A stretch of 47,417 nt of DNA from Roseomonas aerilata DSM 19363 (GTDB lineage Bacteria > Pseudomonadota > Alphaproteobacteria > Acetobacterales > Acetobacteraceae): positions 1 through 47,417 of the forward strand of contig NZ_JONP01000030.1 of the NCBI RefSeq assembly GCF_000711725.1, read 5' to 3'. Made by a program: the position numbers and the translations under genes. Of this stretch, positions 34,572 to 43,358 are shown one piece after another (within the stretch, counting starts at the first letter, position 1; every line of letters starts with the position of its first letter). The notes below the pieces were generated by a model. It was given only the letters and a program-made list of their open reading frames with translations, was not told the DNA's origin and did no database searches.

Positions 34572-35277
34572 TATCGGACACGGAACTGGCGTGACTACGA
34601 CCAAGGGCTGATCGCCCGGGGTGACGTGACCGTCAGGATCCCGACGGATTCGACGTGGCATGCCCCCGAGGGCACCGGCAGGCCCGGCCGTCCTCAGGTC
34701 TTCACGGATGCGGCGATCCAGGCGGTGCTGACGCTGAAGGTGCTGTACCAGCTGCCGCTGCGGGCAGGCCAAGGTATGGCAGGGGGTCTAATCCGTCTGG
34801 CAGGGTTCGACTGGCGGGTGCCTACTACAGCACCCTCTCACGGCGGCAACAGGACCTGACAGTCGCGATCCCCTACAGCCCTCGGGACAGGCCGCTGCAC
34901 CTCGTTATCAACAGCACGGGGCTCAAAGTGCTGGGCGAGGGCGAGTGGAAGGTCAGGAAGCATGGGGCTGACAAGCGACGGATGTGGCGTAAGGTCCACC
35001 TCGTCATCGATGGCGACCGCCGCTAGATCAGGGCCGTTGAGATGACCGACAACCGGCACGGCGAGGGTGAGATCGTGCCGGGCCTGCTGGCGCAGTTGCC
35101 GGACGACGAGCGGATCAGCGTCATCAGCGGCGAAGGTGCCTACGACACCCGAGGCGTCTACGAGGCCTCAGCATCGCGCCAGGCCGACCTAGTCGTGCCG
35201 CCGCGGCGCAATGGCAAGCTGTGGCAGGGGCGAACCGCTGGAGCGACTGAGCGTAACGAGACACTCCGCGCCATGAG
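34572..35277 (+). pseudogene. IS5-group transposase, frameshifted and truncated
   Basis: Begins YRTRNWRDYDQGLIARGDV, the N-terminus of transposases with a Y/F-R-T-x-N-W opening, then TDAAIQAVLTLKVLYQLPLR. A frameshift lies at about 34822 (WRVP in one frame, YSTLSRRQQDL in the next). A TAG at 35024 interrupts VIDGDRR from IRAVEMTDN. The third segment (PDDERISVISGEGAYDTR, VPPRRNGKLW) reaches about 35277 and the C-terminal part with the last catalytic Glu is absent. It lies 200 bases upstream of parA. Confidence 0.75.
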
Positions 35278-35290
35278 GCGCCCTTCAGAA

Positions 35291-35387
35291 TTGACAGGTG
35301 GACATTATCCGGGTGTAGGAGCCAACGGACTACTCGGACGGATTTGTCAGGCTGTAGCTACCCGTGAACCACGTTACCATTATCCGG
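35291..35387 (+). promoter_or_regulatory. Candidate parA promoter/operator or centromere repeats
   Basis: CATTATCCGG occurs twice, at 35303-35312 and 35378-35387, 75 bases apart and upstream of parA. A TTGACA at 35291 with a TGTAGG 17 bases later would make the first copy overlap the promoter. Paired sites ahead of a par operon are typical of operator or parS/parC DNA. The span lies just past the IS5 fragment. Confidence 0.4.
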
Positions 35388-35480
35388 ATTGGGAAGGTTT
35401 AACCGGTCAGTGTTTTGCGGTGTTGCGTCAGCATCATTGCGACGGCTACAGATGGGCCGCAACTTTCGTTGGGTGGCGAT

Positions 35481-36146
35481 ATGAAGCGCATCCTGTTTTC
35501 GGCGGGGAAAGGAGGGGTGGGTAAAACCACACTTTGTCGCAATCTCGCCGCTGCTGCAGCCCGAAGTGGCCTGAGGACCGTCACCGCCGACCTCGATCCG
35601 CAGGCCACACTGACCATCTGGTCTCGTCGCAGGCCTAGAACCGCGCCCCCGATCCCTCACTTCAAAGTGGCCTGGTCCGAAGCGGATGCGCTGCTCGATG
35701 ACGGTGAGATGGATGGCTACGACGCGCTTTTCATCGACACTCCACCCTCCATCGAAACCCAGCCCGCCGCATTTCAGGGACTTCTGGCCAAGGCAGATCT
35801 GATCGTGGTGCCAACCCGCGCCACGTTCGATGACGCGGAATCCGTTGCGCCGTTTTTGAAGCACCTGCGCGAGGAAGGACGGCCAACGGTGGCAGTGCTG
35901 AACTTCGTCAAGCCAAGGGTCAACATTAACGCGGTTAAGTCCTTCCTGCTCGAAGCCGGGGAACTCTGCCCCGTGGAGGTGGCAGATCGCACGGACTACG
36001 CGCGGGCAGGCGCCAAGGGCCTAGGGCTGGTCGATGTGCCTGGTCATGCCGGATCAGATGAGATGCAGGCCGTGTGGAGCTTTGTCCGAGGTAAGGTGTG
36101 GGGACGCGAAGAGAAGCGGGGGAAGAAACATGTCGCGGCGGCTTAA
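35481..36146 (+). CDS. ParA-family partition ATPase
   Basis: 221-residue ParA/MinD-type ATPase, short form without an N-terminal DNA-binding domain (type Ib). Deviant Walker A KGGVGKTT at 10-17, Asp in TADLDPQATL, Walker B FIDTPP, and IVVPTRATFDDAES. It would move plasmid copies by ATP-dependent nucleoid binding together with a partner protein. The next gene overlaps its last 17 bases, so the two form a par-like operon. Start 35481 follows a short upstream region with direct repeats. Confidence 0.88.
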   Translation: MKRILFSAGKGGVGKTTLCRNLAAAAARSGLRTVTADLDPQATLTIWSRRRPRTAPPIPHFKVAWSEADALLDDGEMDGYDALFIDTPPSIETQPAAFQGLLAKADLIVVPTRATFDDAESVAPFLKHLREEGRPTVAVLNFVKPRVNINAVKSFLLEAGELCPVEVADRTDYARAGAKGLGLVDVPGHAGSDEMQAVWSFVRGKVWGREEKRGKKHVAAA

Positions 36147-36699
36147 ACTTGATGCTCCCCCTCCGCCCGTCCTGATTGAGGGTGACGCGCGTGTGCAAGC
36201 GCTTCAGATTGCTCGGTCGGAACCGCAAAAGCCAGAGGACTACGTCTCCGAGATCTCCCGCCTGTGGAGCCGCGCGCAGGGTGCGTTCCTTGAAATTGGT
36301 CGTCTTCTGATCCGGGCTAAGGACAGGTTGCCGCACGGAATGTACGTCGCCGCTGTGGAAGCCGAACTGCCGTTCTCAAGCCGCACGGCGTACCAGCTTC
36401 GCGAGGCGGCTAGATGGGCCGTGGGTGGGCCAGTGCCAGTAGAGCGCCTGCCTGGAAGCTACTCCACGATCTACCTGCTCTCGACGTTGGAGCCGCCGAT
36501 CTTGGAGGCTGCGCAGAAGGAAGGTCTCATCCGTCCTGAGCTGAAGCGGGCAGAGCTGATCGAGTGGCGGCGGAAGAGGATAGGGGGCGCTGACCCCATG
36601 ATTGAGAAACGCGAACGACTGGAGCGTTTGCGACGCGAGCGGGCGCGAATTGAAGAGGAGATGCGCCAACTGGAGGCGGAACTGCAGCAGGGCGAATGA
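36130..36699 (+). CDS. ParA-operon partner, DUF3102-like protein
   Basis: 189-residue protein overlapping parA. The middle (FLEIGRLLIRAKDRLPHGMY, then ELPFSSRTAYQLREAARW) matches the pattern of DUF3102-type plasmid and phage proteins, a helical region that probably binds DNA. The C-terminus from about 155 is a charged coiled coil (RERLERLRRERARIEEEMRQ). Its position makes it the likely centromere-binding partner in place of a classical ParB; that role is inference. Confidence 0.6.
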   Translation: MSRRLKLDAPPPPVLIEGDARVQALQIARSEPQKPEDYVSEISRLWSRAQGAFLEIGRLLIRAKDRLPHGMYVAAVEAELPFSSRTAYQLREAARWAVGGPVPVERLPGSYSTIYLLSTLEPPILEAAQKEGLIRPELKRAELIEWRRKRIGGADPMIEKRERLERLRRERARIEEEMRQLEAELQQGE

Positions 36700-36881
36700 G
36701 CAGCCACAGCTGAGCGACAGCCTATCGCGAGGCAGGCCATGTCATTGCCGTGTTATGCTCTTCGTATGAGACCGCCGCGAGATTGGGGGTGCCAAGGGGG
36801 TGTGTTGCACCGATCGGCTTAGCGACGCGCCCGAGGTAGGATGGTAGGGACTATCCCCTGCCATTGTCGGAGGAACCTGAG

Positions 36882-37058
36882 CTTGCCTTTCAAGGCGAAT
36901 GCCGACCACCGCGATCGCATTCCGAAGCAGCGGTTCCGGACGACGAACTGGAGTGAGTACGACGCTGCTCTGCGCGGGCGCGGTAGTTTGACGATTTGGT
37001 TCACGGACGCGGCGATCGCGACATGGAAGGCAGAACCCCGGACGACATTGTCAACTTG
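36882..37058 (+). pseudogene. IS5-group transposase N-terminal fragment
   Basis: About 58 residues (LPFKANADHRDRIPKQRF, then RTTNWSEYDAALRGRGSLT) equivalent to the start of the broken transposase at 34572 but from a different element. It stops where the IS6 element begins, so that insertion or an IS6-driven deletion removed the rest. Confidence 0.7.
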
Positions 37059-37872
37059 CCGGCCTCAAGGCGAGGACGCTAACGGATCGGCAGTGGGATC
37101 AAGGGTGATCAAGCTCCCGCGGCGGCCCCGCTGAAGTCGGACCACACCTCGAATGCGCGCGCCCTTGCGGCACGGTGCTCGCTGGCAGTTAGGTGGTCGC
37201 GCCGAAGGTGAAAGAGGTTGTTGATCCCGTCGTGAGCGGAGAGGAAGCGCTGCGCTTGGCCTGCTGATTTGAAGCGCTTCATCCCTCGTTCTCGTCTCCG
37301 TGTCGGCTGATGCGAGTTCTCCGCGCGGTTGTTCAGCCCCTTGTGCCGCCGGTGCTCGACTGAAGGCATCACCTCCTTCTTCGCGCCGCCGTAGCTTGCT
37401 AGCTTGTCGGTGATCATGACGCGCGGAGGCCGCATCTGCCGCTTCAGCAGCTTCCTGAGGAGCCGCTTGGCAGCTTGCTTATCCCGTCGGCTCTGCACCA
37501 GCACATCGAGCACCATCCCGGCCCGATCGACGGCACGCTGTAGCCAGTGCGTCACACCGTTGATCTTGAGGACGACCTCATCCAGGTGCCACTTGTCACC
37601 GGCTTGGGGCAGCCAGCGGCGGATCCCGTTGGCAAAAGCCTGGCCGAACTTGCGACCCCATTGCCGCAGTGTTTCGTGGCTAACCACGATGCCGCGGAAG
37701 GCCAGCATCTCCTCCACCATCCGCAAGCTGAGCGGGAAGCGGAAGTAGAGCCATATTGCTTGGCTGATGATCTCGGGTGGGAAACGATAACCGGCGAAGC
37801 TGGGGCAGACAGCGGGGGTAATCATCCCAGCCGACTACCTGGTGGTGAGCTGCTCGGACAAGCTGGTGCTCG
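37059..37872 (-). mobile_element. IS6-family insertion sequence (ends approximate)
   Basis: A full-length IS6 transposase gene with short flanks. GTCAACTTG occurs at both edges (37050-37058 and 37873-37881), either as part of imperfect inverted ends, since TCAAGTTG is nearly palindromic, or as a target duplication. An IS5 fragment lies on the left and a recD2 fragment on the right, so the two flanks come from different sources. Confidence 0.55.
37109..37825 (-). CDS. IS6-family transposase
   Basis: 238-residue DDE transposase, normal full length for IS6/IS26 relatives. HTH at the N-terminus (SLRMVEEMLAFRGIVVSHET), first catalytic Asp in KWHLDEVVLKI, second in VMITDKLASYG, Glu in NNRAENSHQPTRRRERGM. 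No frameshift or stop is seen, so it may be active. Elements of this family move by replicative fusion and make adjacent deletions, which fits the unrelated flanks. Confidence 0.9.
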   Translation of the reverse strand: MITPAVCPSFAGYRFPPEIISQAIWLYFRFPLSLRMVEEMLAFRGIVVSHETLRQWGRKFGQAFANGIRRWLPQAGDKWHLDEVVLKINGVTHWLQRAVDRAGMVLDVLVQSRRDKQAAKRLLRKLLKRQMRPPRVMITDKLASYGGAKKEVMPSVEHRRHKGLNNRAENSHQPTRRRERGMKRFKSAGQAQRFLSAHDGINNLFHLRRDHLTASEHRAARARAFEVWSDFSGAAAGA

Positions 37873-37902
37873 GTCAACTTGACTGTGCCGCTTGGACCAC
37901 CG

Positions 37903-38033
37903 GCGTCGCGTGTTCCTGTTCTTCACGGCGATGGCGAGGGCAAGTCGCCGTCCCACGAGCACGACGAGCCTCTTGCCGCGGGCGACGCCGGTCTAGAGGA
38001 GATTGCGGGCCAGTATGGTGTAGTGCTCGGTGA
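37903..38033 (-). pseudogene. RecD2-like helicase C-terminal fragment
   Basis: About 130 bases, roughly 85-90% identical by eye to the end of the helicase gene at 46956-47417 and in the same orientation. It encodes ARNLL, then a TAG where the other copy has Tyr, then TGVARGKRLVVLVGRR and AIAVKNRNTRRRWS. Truncated on both sides and stopped, so nonfunctional. Confidence 0.75.
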
Positions 38034-38101
38034 GCAGTCCCTGTACGAGTGCCGCGCCGTCCCGGTTACCATTGGGCCCGTGCGCGTAGATGAGAAGGCC
38101 C

Positions 38102-39145
38102 ATGCTCCCCACCGATCGACCCCTGCGACTGGCCACTCACGGCGGCACATTCCACGCCGATGACTGCCTTGCCTACGTCGTCCTCACCGGCGCCCTGGGG
38201 CTTGGTGCAGAGGACGGCACGCACGTGCTGTTGCGCACCCGCGACCGCGCCGCCCTGGACGCTGCCGACATCGTCTGGGACGTCGGCTGCGTCGCCGACG
38301 AGACCCGCTGGCGCTTTGACCACCACCAGCCCGGCGCACCTAAAGCGCCGAACGGCGACCCGCTGAGCTCGGCAGGCTTGGTTTGGCGCGCCGACAGCCC
38401 GGACAGCGGCCTAAGTTTGGGGCAGCTCTACGTGCGCAACACCTTGGCGAGGTCAGGTTTTCACGAGGTCGCCGGCGACGTGGTGGCCCGCATTGCCGAA
38501 AACGTCCGGTACAAGTTTGTGCGCCACGTCGATCTGGTGGACAACGGCGTCGAGCGCGCTGCTCCAACCGACCTCACCGCGATGGTTGAAGCGTTCAACA
38601 GCGCCTGGGACGAGCCGAGCCAGTCCGACCCCGTCGCCTTCGAGGCGCGGCAGCGCGCAGGGTTCCTGCGGGCCAGCCAGATGGTCGCCGTGGCATTGGA
38701 GCAGCATGTCGAGAAGGAACGCGGCGCCGCTTTCGCCTCCCAGGCCGTGGCGCAGGCCTGGGAGGATTGCCGGTCCGGGAGCAGCGGCCTCCACCCCGAT
38801 GTGCTGGAGTTGCCGCGCGGCATGCCCTGGCAGCGAACGGCCTTTGAACTGGCCATGCCCATCCTCTACGTGATGAGCCCCGAGCCGGACGGCCGTTGGA
38901 AGCTGCAGGCGATGCCGGCCGAAAAGGGCAGCCTCAGAAACCGCCTCGACATGCCTGAGGCGTGGCGCGGTCTGCAGGATGCCGCCCTGGAAGAAGCATG
39001 CGGCATTCCCGGGGCCGTGTTCGTCCACCGCAGCGGCCACCTGGCCATCGCCACAACCCGGGAGGCCGTGCTGGCCATGGCCCAGGCCTCTCTGGCCAAA
39101 AAGCCGTCCCCCGCCGAGGCGCTGCGCAAGGCTTGGGGGCGGTAG
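38102..39145 (+). CDS. MYG1-family (UPF0160) metal-dependent hydrolase
   Basis: 347-residue member of the MYG1/UPF0160 family, DHH-like proteins whose eukaryotic member is a 3'-5' RNA exonuclease. The family motif THGGTFHADD is at about 11-20 after RLA, RWRFDHHQPG supplies the DHH-like metal ligands, and HVDLVDNGVE follows. The C-terminus has GIPGAVFVHRSGHLAIA. Length is normal. The ATG at 38102 has AGAAGG upstream. It stands alone and follows the recD2 fragment. Confidence 0.85.
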   Translation: MLPTDRPLRLATHGGTFHADDCLAYVVLTGALGLGAEDGTHVLLRTRDRAALDAADIVWDVGCVADETRWRFDHHQPGAPKAPNGDPLSSAGLVWRADSPDSGLSLGQLYVRNTLARSGFHEVAGDVVARIAENVRYKFVRHVDLVDNGVERAAPTDLTAMVEAFNSAWDEPSQSDPVAFEARQRAGFLRASQMVAVALEQHVEKERGAAFASQAVAQAWEDCRSGSSGLHPDVLELPRGMPWQRTAFELAMPILYVMSPEPDGRWKLQAMPAEKGSLRNRLDMPEAWRGLQDAALEEACGIPGAVFVHRSGHLAIATTREAVLAMAQASLAKKPSPAEALRKAWGR

Positions 39146-39225
39146 GAACCGCGCCCCGTGGCGTCCGACAGTCACAGCCCGGAACGCCATGCGCGTTGGG
39201 CGGGTGCAGTCCGGGCTCGGCAGGG

Positions 39226-39242
39226 CCGGGGACTAGCCCCGG
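39226..39242 (+). terminator. GC hairpin after the MYG1 gene
   Basis: CCGGGG, loop ACTAG, CCCCGG, about 80 bases after the stop codon. No T-run follows, so intrinsic termination is uncertain. Confidence 0.3.
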
Positions 39243-39336
39243 ATCGGCCTGCGTTGCGCACCGAAAACCCCGCCAAACCGGGCCAAACCCGCCCCTCCCG
39301 CCGCCCCTCGGGCGCGATAACCCGCCACTACGAGTG

Positions 39337-40236
39337 TTACTCTACGCAGGTCTGCCGTATCACCTGTGCGAACGCTAAACCGCTCGGCAGGAGCGCGCGC
39401 CCGCGCACGGTGACGATACCAACTTCCCTGCTCAGCACGGCATCTTCCAACGGCAACAGGGTGATGTCGGTCATTCTCACGGAGGTGGCCATAAGTCGGG
39501 TCACGAAGCCGATCCCAACTCCCTCCCGAACCATCGCCAGCGTGGTCAGAGCGCTCCGCGTCTGGAACGCCGGCCGGAACTCTACACCGATCGACGCGAA
39601 CGCCTCCTGAAAGTTAGACCAGGCGGCAGATTGCGGTGGCATCGTGATCAGCGGCTCTGTGCCGAGCGCCGCAAGCGGCACAACTTCCTGGCTAGCGAGC
39701 GGGTGCCGAGATGGCACCGCGACGAGGTACTGATCCGTCAGCAGAGGTTCAAAGCAGAAGCTCTGGTCGCCGTTCACAAAAGGCGTCACCGCAAGGTCCA
39801 GTTCACCACGCGAAAGCCGCTCCAGGTCCCGTCCGTACAAGTTGTCATGGAGGATGACCTCAATGGCAGGCCACTGCTGACGAAACCGGGCGATAGCCTT
39901 CGGCAGGAAGCTTGTCGCGACGGAAAGCGTGGCGCCGATCGTGACGCGTCCGCGGCGCAGATGGGCTTCATCATCCAGCTCGTGCACCAGGACCCGCAGC
40001 TCGCCGAACATTAGCTCCACCCGTTGCCGCAGCCGTACCCCGGCGGAAGTCAGGGTAACGCGGCGTGTGGTGCGGTCGAACAGTCGCAGGCCTAGACCGT
40101 CCTCCAAGTGCCGGATGCGGGCGGAGACGGCCGGCTGGGAGAGCCGCATCTTTTCCGCGGCTCCTCGGAAGCTGCCGGCCTCGGCTACCTGCAGGAAGGC
40201 ATCCAGGTCAGTGGCGGAAAGATTGATCCGTGACAT
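39337..40236 (-). CDS. LysR-family regulator of the amidohydrolase operon
   Basis: 299-residue LysR regulator: DNA-binding domain at the N-terminus (LDAFLQVAEAGSFRGAAEKM, LSQPAVSARIRHLEDGLGL) and effector domain (RRGRVTIGATLSVATSFLP). It diverges from the amidohydrolase operon with a 94-base gap containing a palindrome three bases upstream of its start, so it very likely controls that operon and itself. Confidence 0.9.
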   Translation of the reverse strand: MSRINLSATDLDAFLQVAEAGSFRGAAEKMRLSQPAVSARIRHLEDGLGLRLFDRTTRRVTLTSAGVRLRQRVELMFGELRVLVHELDDEAHLRRGRVTIGATLSVATSFLPKAIARFRQQWPAIEVILHDNLYGRDLERLSRGELDLAVTPFVNGDQSFCFEPLLTDQYLVAVPSRHPLASQEVVPLAALGTEPLITMPPQSAAWSNFQEAFASIGVEFRPAFQTRSALTTLAMVREGVGIGFVTRLMATSVRMTDITLLPLEDAVLSREVGIVTVRGRALLPSGLAFAQVIRQTCVE

Positions 40237-40238
40237 GG

Positions 40239-40256
40239 ATCAATCGATAGAATGAT
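40239..40256. promoter_or_regulatory. Probable LysR-type operator
   Basis: ATCAATCGATAGAATGAT is a palindrome at 14 of 18 positions, placed between the divergent LysR and amidohydrolase genes. This is the AT-rich dyad expected for an autoregulated LysR site. Confidence 0.5.
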
Positions 40257-40330
40257 AAACCTTGTCGTTCAATGCTGCTCAACCGACGATGCCCCCAACA
40301 GGGCCGCGACGACGCGGCAGGAGGAACGCC

Positions 40331-41449
40331 ATGGACATGCCGGTGGCCACGCCCTCGGTGGCGGCACGCAGCACGGACGGGGTCATCGACTGCGACGTGC
40401 ACCCGCTTCTGCCCAACGGGATCCGCAGCCTCTACCCTTACATGACCGTGGCCTGGCGGGAGCGCTTCATCCGCAAGCGGGCCCACACCACCGAGAGCGG
40501 ACTGACCCTGCGCTACGCCCAACCCAATGGGACGGTGGTGCGCGACGACGCGAAGCCCGAGGCGAGCATGCCCGGCGGCAGCGATCCGCACTTTCTGGTA
40601 CGGGACCTGCTGGACGCGAACGGCATCTCCGTCGCGGTGCTGAACAGCCTGCAGTCCGCGCGCTTCTGCTCGGTCCATGCCTCGGTGGACGAAAGCATCG
40701 TCATCGCCTCGGCCTCCAACGACTACTACATCGAGAACTGGCTCACGGTGGACGAGCGGCTGACCTACGCGCCGGTAGTGCCGTCCCAGGACCCGGCGGC
40801 GGCGGCGGCGGAGATCCGGCGCATCGGCGGGCACAAGCAGGTCGTGGCCGTCGCCGTGCCGCCAATCGCTATCCTGATGGGCAACCGTTACTGGTGGCCG
40901 ATCTTCGAGGCGGCGCAGGAGATGGACCTGCCGCTGCTGCTGCACGTCAGCGGATCCGAGGGCGTGTACAACGGCGCGCCCATGCCGGCGGGCGGCATGC
41001 CCGACACCTATATCGAGCGCTACGTCACGCTGGGGCAGGGGGCCGAGAGCAACCTGAACAGCCTGATCATGAGCGGGACCTTCGAGCGCTTCCCGCGGTT
41101 GCGCGTGCTCTTCGTCGAGTACGGCTTCGTCTGGCCGGTACCGCTGATGTTGCGGATGGACCGGCTGTGGCGCGGCCTGCGGCACGAGGTGCCCTGGGTG
41201 AAGAAGTCCCCCACCGACTACGTGGCGGAGCACGTCTGGTTCACCACCCAGCCGATCGAGGAGCCGGGCGATCCGCGCGATCTGGAGCGCCTCGTGCGGA
41301 TGGTGGGCGTGGACAACCTCTGCTTCAGCACGGACTACCCACACTGGGACAACGACATGCCCATGCAGGCCTTCCGCCTCCTGCCGCAGGAGGACCGGGA
41401 CCGGATCATGCGGACCAACGCGCGCAACGTGCTGCGCCTGCCGCGATAG
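40331..41449 (+). CDS. Amidohydrolase-2 family (ACMSD-like) metal enzyme
   Basis: 372-residue TIM-barrel enzyme of the amidohydrolase_2 family, which includes ACMSD-type decarboxylases of aromatic or semialdehyde acids. DCDVHP at 20-25 carries the first metal ligands, LLLHVSG a His ligand, and STDYPHWDND the late Asp/His. AGGAGG precedes the ATG at 40331, preferred over 40262. It is the first gene of an operon with a Rieske protein, a ferredoxin and a ferredoxin reductase. Decarboxylase or hydrolase activity on a ring acid is the likely chemistry; the substrate cannot be told. Confidence 0.82.
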   Translation: MDMPVATPSVAARSTDGVIDCDVHPLLPNGIRSLYPYMTVAWRERFIRKRAHTTESGLTLRYAQPNGTVVRDDAKPEASMPGGSDPHFLVRDLLDANGISVAVLNSLQSARFCSVHASVDESIVIASASNDYYIENWLTVDERLTYAPVVPSQDPAAAAAEIRRIGGHKQVVAVAVPPIAILMGNRYWWPIFEAAQEMDLPLLLHVSGSEGVYNGAPMPAGGMPDTYIERYVTLGQGAESNLNSLIMSGTFERFPRLRVLFVEYGFVWPVPLMLRMDRLWRGLRHEVPWVKKSPTDYVAEHVWFTTQPIEEPGDPRDLERLVRMVGVDNLCFSTDYPHWDNDMPMQAFRLLPQEDRDRIMRTNARNVLRLPR

Positions 41450-41458
41450 GAGGGAGCC

Positions 41459-41842
41459 GTGGAGACAGGTGTGCAAGCCCGGCAAAAGCCGCGCTTCGCG
41501 GTGGGCGCGCCGGCAGACTTCCCGGTAGGCAAGATGGTGATGGTGCAGGCCGGCGATCAGGAGGTCGGCGTCGTCCGGCTTCGCGACGGCGAGCTGCGGG
41601 CCATGCGGAACTGGTGTCCGCACAAGGGCGCGCCGATCTGCCGCGGCATCATCGGCGGTACCTGGCCGCCGAGCGAGCCAGGGAAGCTGGACTATGACGG
41701 CACGCAGGAGGTCCTCGTCTGCCCCTGGCACGGCTTCGAGTACGACCTGAAGAGCGGCCGGGAGATGTACGAGACGGGCACGACGCGGCTGCGCCTCTAC
41801 CCCGTCACGGTCGAGGACAGCCAAGTCTACGTCACGGTCTGA
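41459..41842 (+). CDS. Stand-alone Rieske [2Fe-2S] protein
   Basis: 127-residue single-domain Rieske protein. The cluster ligands are C53-x-H55 (CPHKGAPIC) and C88-x2-H91 (CPWHGFEY), with a long 32-residue insertion between the pairs where most Rieske ferredoxins have about 17. There is no mononuclear-iron oxygenase domain. The GTG start at 41459 has AGGAGGGAGCC before it and lies nine bases after the amidohydrolase stop. It would take electrons from the downstream ferredoxin and reductase and pass them to an unseen or unconventional partner. Confidence 0.85.
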   Translation: METGVQARQKPRFAVGAPADFPVGKMVMVQAGDQEVGVVRLRDGELRAMRNWCPHKGAPICRGIIGGTWPPSEPGKLDYDGTQEVLVCPWHGFEYDLKSGREMYETGTTRLRLYPVTVEDSQVYVTV

Positions 41843-41855
41843 CACGGGGGCGAGC

Positions 41856-42170
41856 TTGCCCGAGATCATCTTCATTCAGGCAGACGGGACACGCCGGCCG
41901 GCCACGGCGCAGGACGGTGAGAGCGTGATGCGCGCGGCACTGTCAAACGACGTGGAGGGCATCGTGGCCGAGTGCGGCGGTGCGGCTGCCTGCGCCACCT
42001 GCCACGTCTTCGTAGACGACCCGCGCGTGCCGCCGGTCACCCCGATTGAGGACGAGATGCTGGAAGCCACCGCCGTGCCGCGCGAACCAGGTAGCCGGCT
42101 GGGCTGCCAGATCTTCGTCTCGCGGGAGCTGGAAGGGCTCGAGGTGCGGCTGCCGGAGACGCAGCTGTGA
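41856..42170 (+). CDS. [2Fe-2S] plant/adrenodoxin-type ferredoxin
   Basis: 104-residue ferredoxin with ligands C40-x5-C46-x2-C49 and C84 (CGGAAACATC, LGCQIF), the adrenodoxin-like spacing used with P450 and Rieske systems. It starts at a TTG 13 bases after the Rieske stop and overlaps the reductase start (GTGA). Confidence 0.88.
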   Translation: MPEIIFIQADGTRRPATAQDGESVMRAALSNDVEGIVAECGGAAACATCHVFVDDPRVPPVTPIEDEMLEATAVPREPGSRLGCQIFVSRELEGLEVRLPETQL

Positions 42171-43345
42171 GCGCGGGGGTCGTCGTCCTCGGCGCCGGGC
42201 AGGCCGGGTTCCAACTCGCCGCCTCACTGCGCGAGGGCGGGTACGCGGATCCCATCACCCTTGTCGGCGAGGAGGCGGAGCCACCGTATCAGCGCCCACC
42301 CCTGTCCAAGGTCTTCCTCAAGGGTGGGGACGGGCCGGAGAGCTTGAGCTTCCGCCCGCCCTCCTTCTTCGAGAGGCACGGCATCGCGCTCCGCCTCGCC
42401 ACCCGCGCGATGCGGATTGATCGCGAGGCCGCCCGCGTGCTGACGGAGCCGGGAGGTTGGCTGAGCTACGACCGCCTTGTCCTCGCCACCGGCGCGCGGA
42501 ACCGGCCGCTGGCACTGCCCGGCGCGGCGCTGGAAAACGTCGTCGCCTTGCGCGGGGCGGAGGATGGGCTGGCCCTGCGCGCCGCGCTGGCCCGCTCGCG
42601 CCGCGTGGTGATCATCGGTGGTGGCTTTCTGGGGTTGGAAGTTGCCTCCTCCGCCCGCGCCGTGGGGGCGGAGGTGACGGTGATCGAGGCCGGGGAGCGG
42701 CTGATGGGCCGTGCCGTCAGCCCTGCCGTGTCCCGCCACTTTCTGGAGTACCACCGCTCCCGCGGCGTGGTGGTGGAACTCGGGCAGACGATCTCCGCCA
42801 TCCTCGGCGAAGCGCGCGCCGAGGGCGTGACCACCACGGAGGACCGCGACATCCCAGCCGACCTCATCGTGGTGGCGGTGGGCGTGGTGCCGAACACGGA
42901 GCTCGCCGAGGCCGCAGGGCTGGCCGTGGACCGGGGCATCATCGTGGACCACGCGCTCCGCACCTCGCACCCGCGCATCCACGCGATCGGGGACTGCGCG
43001 CGGTTTCCAAGCGCCCATGGCGGTGGGCTGACGCGGTTGGAGTCCGTGCAGAACGCCGTGGACCAGGCTCGTTGCGCCGCCGCCGACATCCTCGGCAAGC
43101 CCCAGCCTTACGAGGCCGTGCCCTGGTTCTGGTCGGACCAAGGGGAGCGGCTGCAAATCGCCGGGCTGACGGCGGATGCGGAGGAGACAGTGACGCAGGG
43201 CGGGCCCGAGGCCTTCTCCGTCTACTGCTTCCGCAACGGCGTGCTGATCGGCGCGGAGTCCGTGAACCGGCCCGCAGACCATGTGAAGGCGCGGCGGATG
43301 CTCGCTGGCGGTGAGAGGCCGCAACGCGCGGCCTTCGCGTCCTGA
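42167..43345 (+). CDS. NADH-dependent ferredoxin reductase (FAD)
   Basis: 392-residue two-dinucleotide-fold flavoprotein of the ferredoxin reductase family (BphA4/PuxA type). FAD motif GAGQAG at 9-14, PPYQRPPLSK, NAD motif GGGFLGLEVASSARAVG at about 146-162, and TSHPRIHAIGDCARF for the second FAD contact; the C-terminal EGERLQIAGL-like domain is present. Its GTG overlaps the ferredoxin stop, so the electron chain NADH, reductase, ferredoxin, Rieske protein is encoded together. Confidence 0.92.
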   Translation: MSAGVVVLGAGQAGFQLAASLREGGYADPITLVGEEAEPPYQRPPLSKVFLKGGDGPESLSFRPPSFFERHGIALRLATRAMRIDREAARVLTEPGGWLSYDRLVLATGARNRPLALPGAALENVVALRGAEDGLALRAALARSRRVVIIGGGFLGLEVASSARAVGAEVTVIEAGERLMGRAVSPAVSRHFLEYHRSRGVVVELGQTISAILGEARAEGVTTTEDRDIPADLIVVAVGVVPNTELAEAAGLAVDRGIIVDHALRTSHPRIHAIGDCARFPSAHGGGLTRLESVQNAVDQARCAAADILGKPQPYEAVPWFWSDQGERLQIAGLTADAEETVTQGGPEAFSVYCFRNGVLIGAESVNRPADHVKARRMLAGGERPQRAAFAS

Positions 43346-43358
43346 GGAGGAGAGCGCC

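Noticed and set aside
40208-41875. Long open frame on the minus strand (about 555 codons) opposite the amidohydrolase and Rieske genes
   Set aside because: It is the antisense shadow of well-recognised genes in GC-rich DNA, with His- and Arg-rich composition unlike any protein family.
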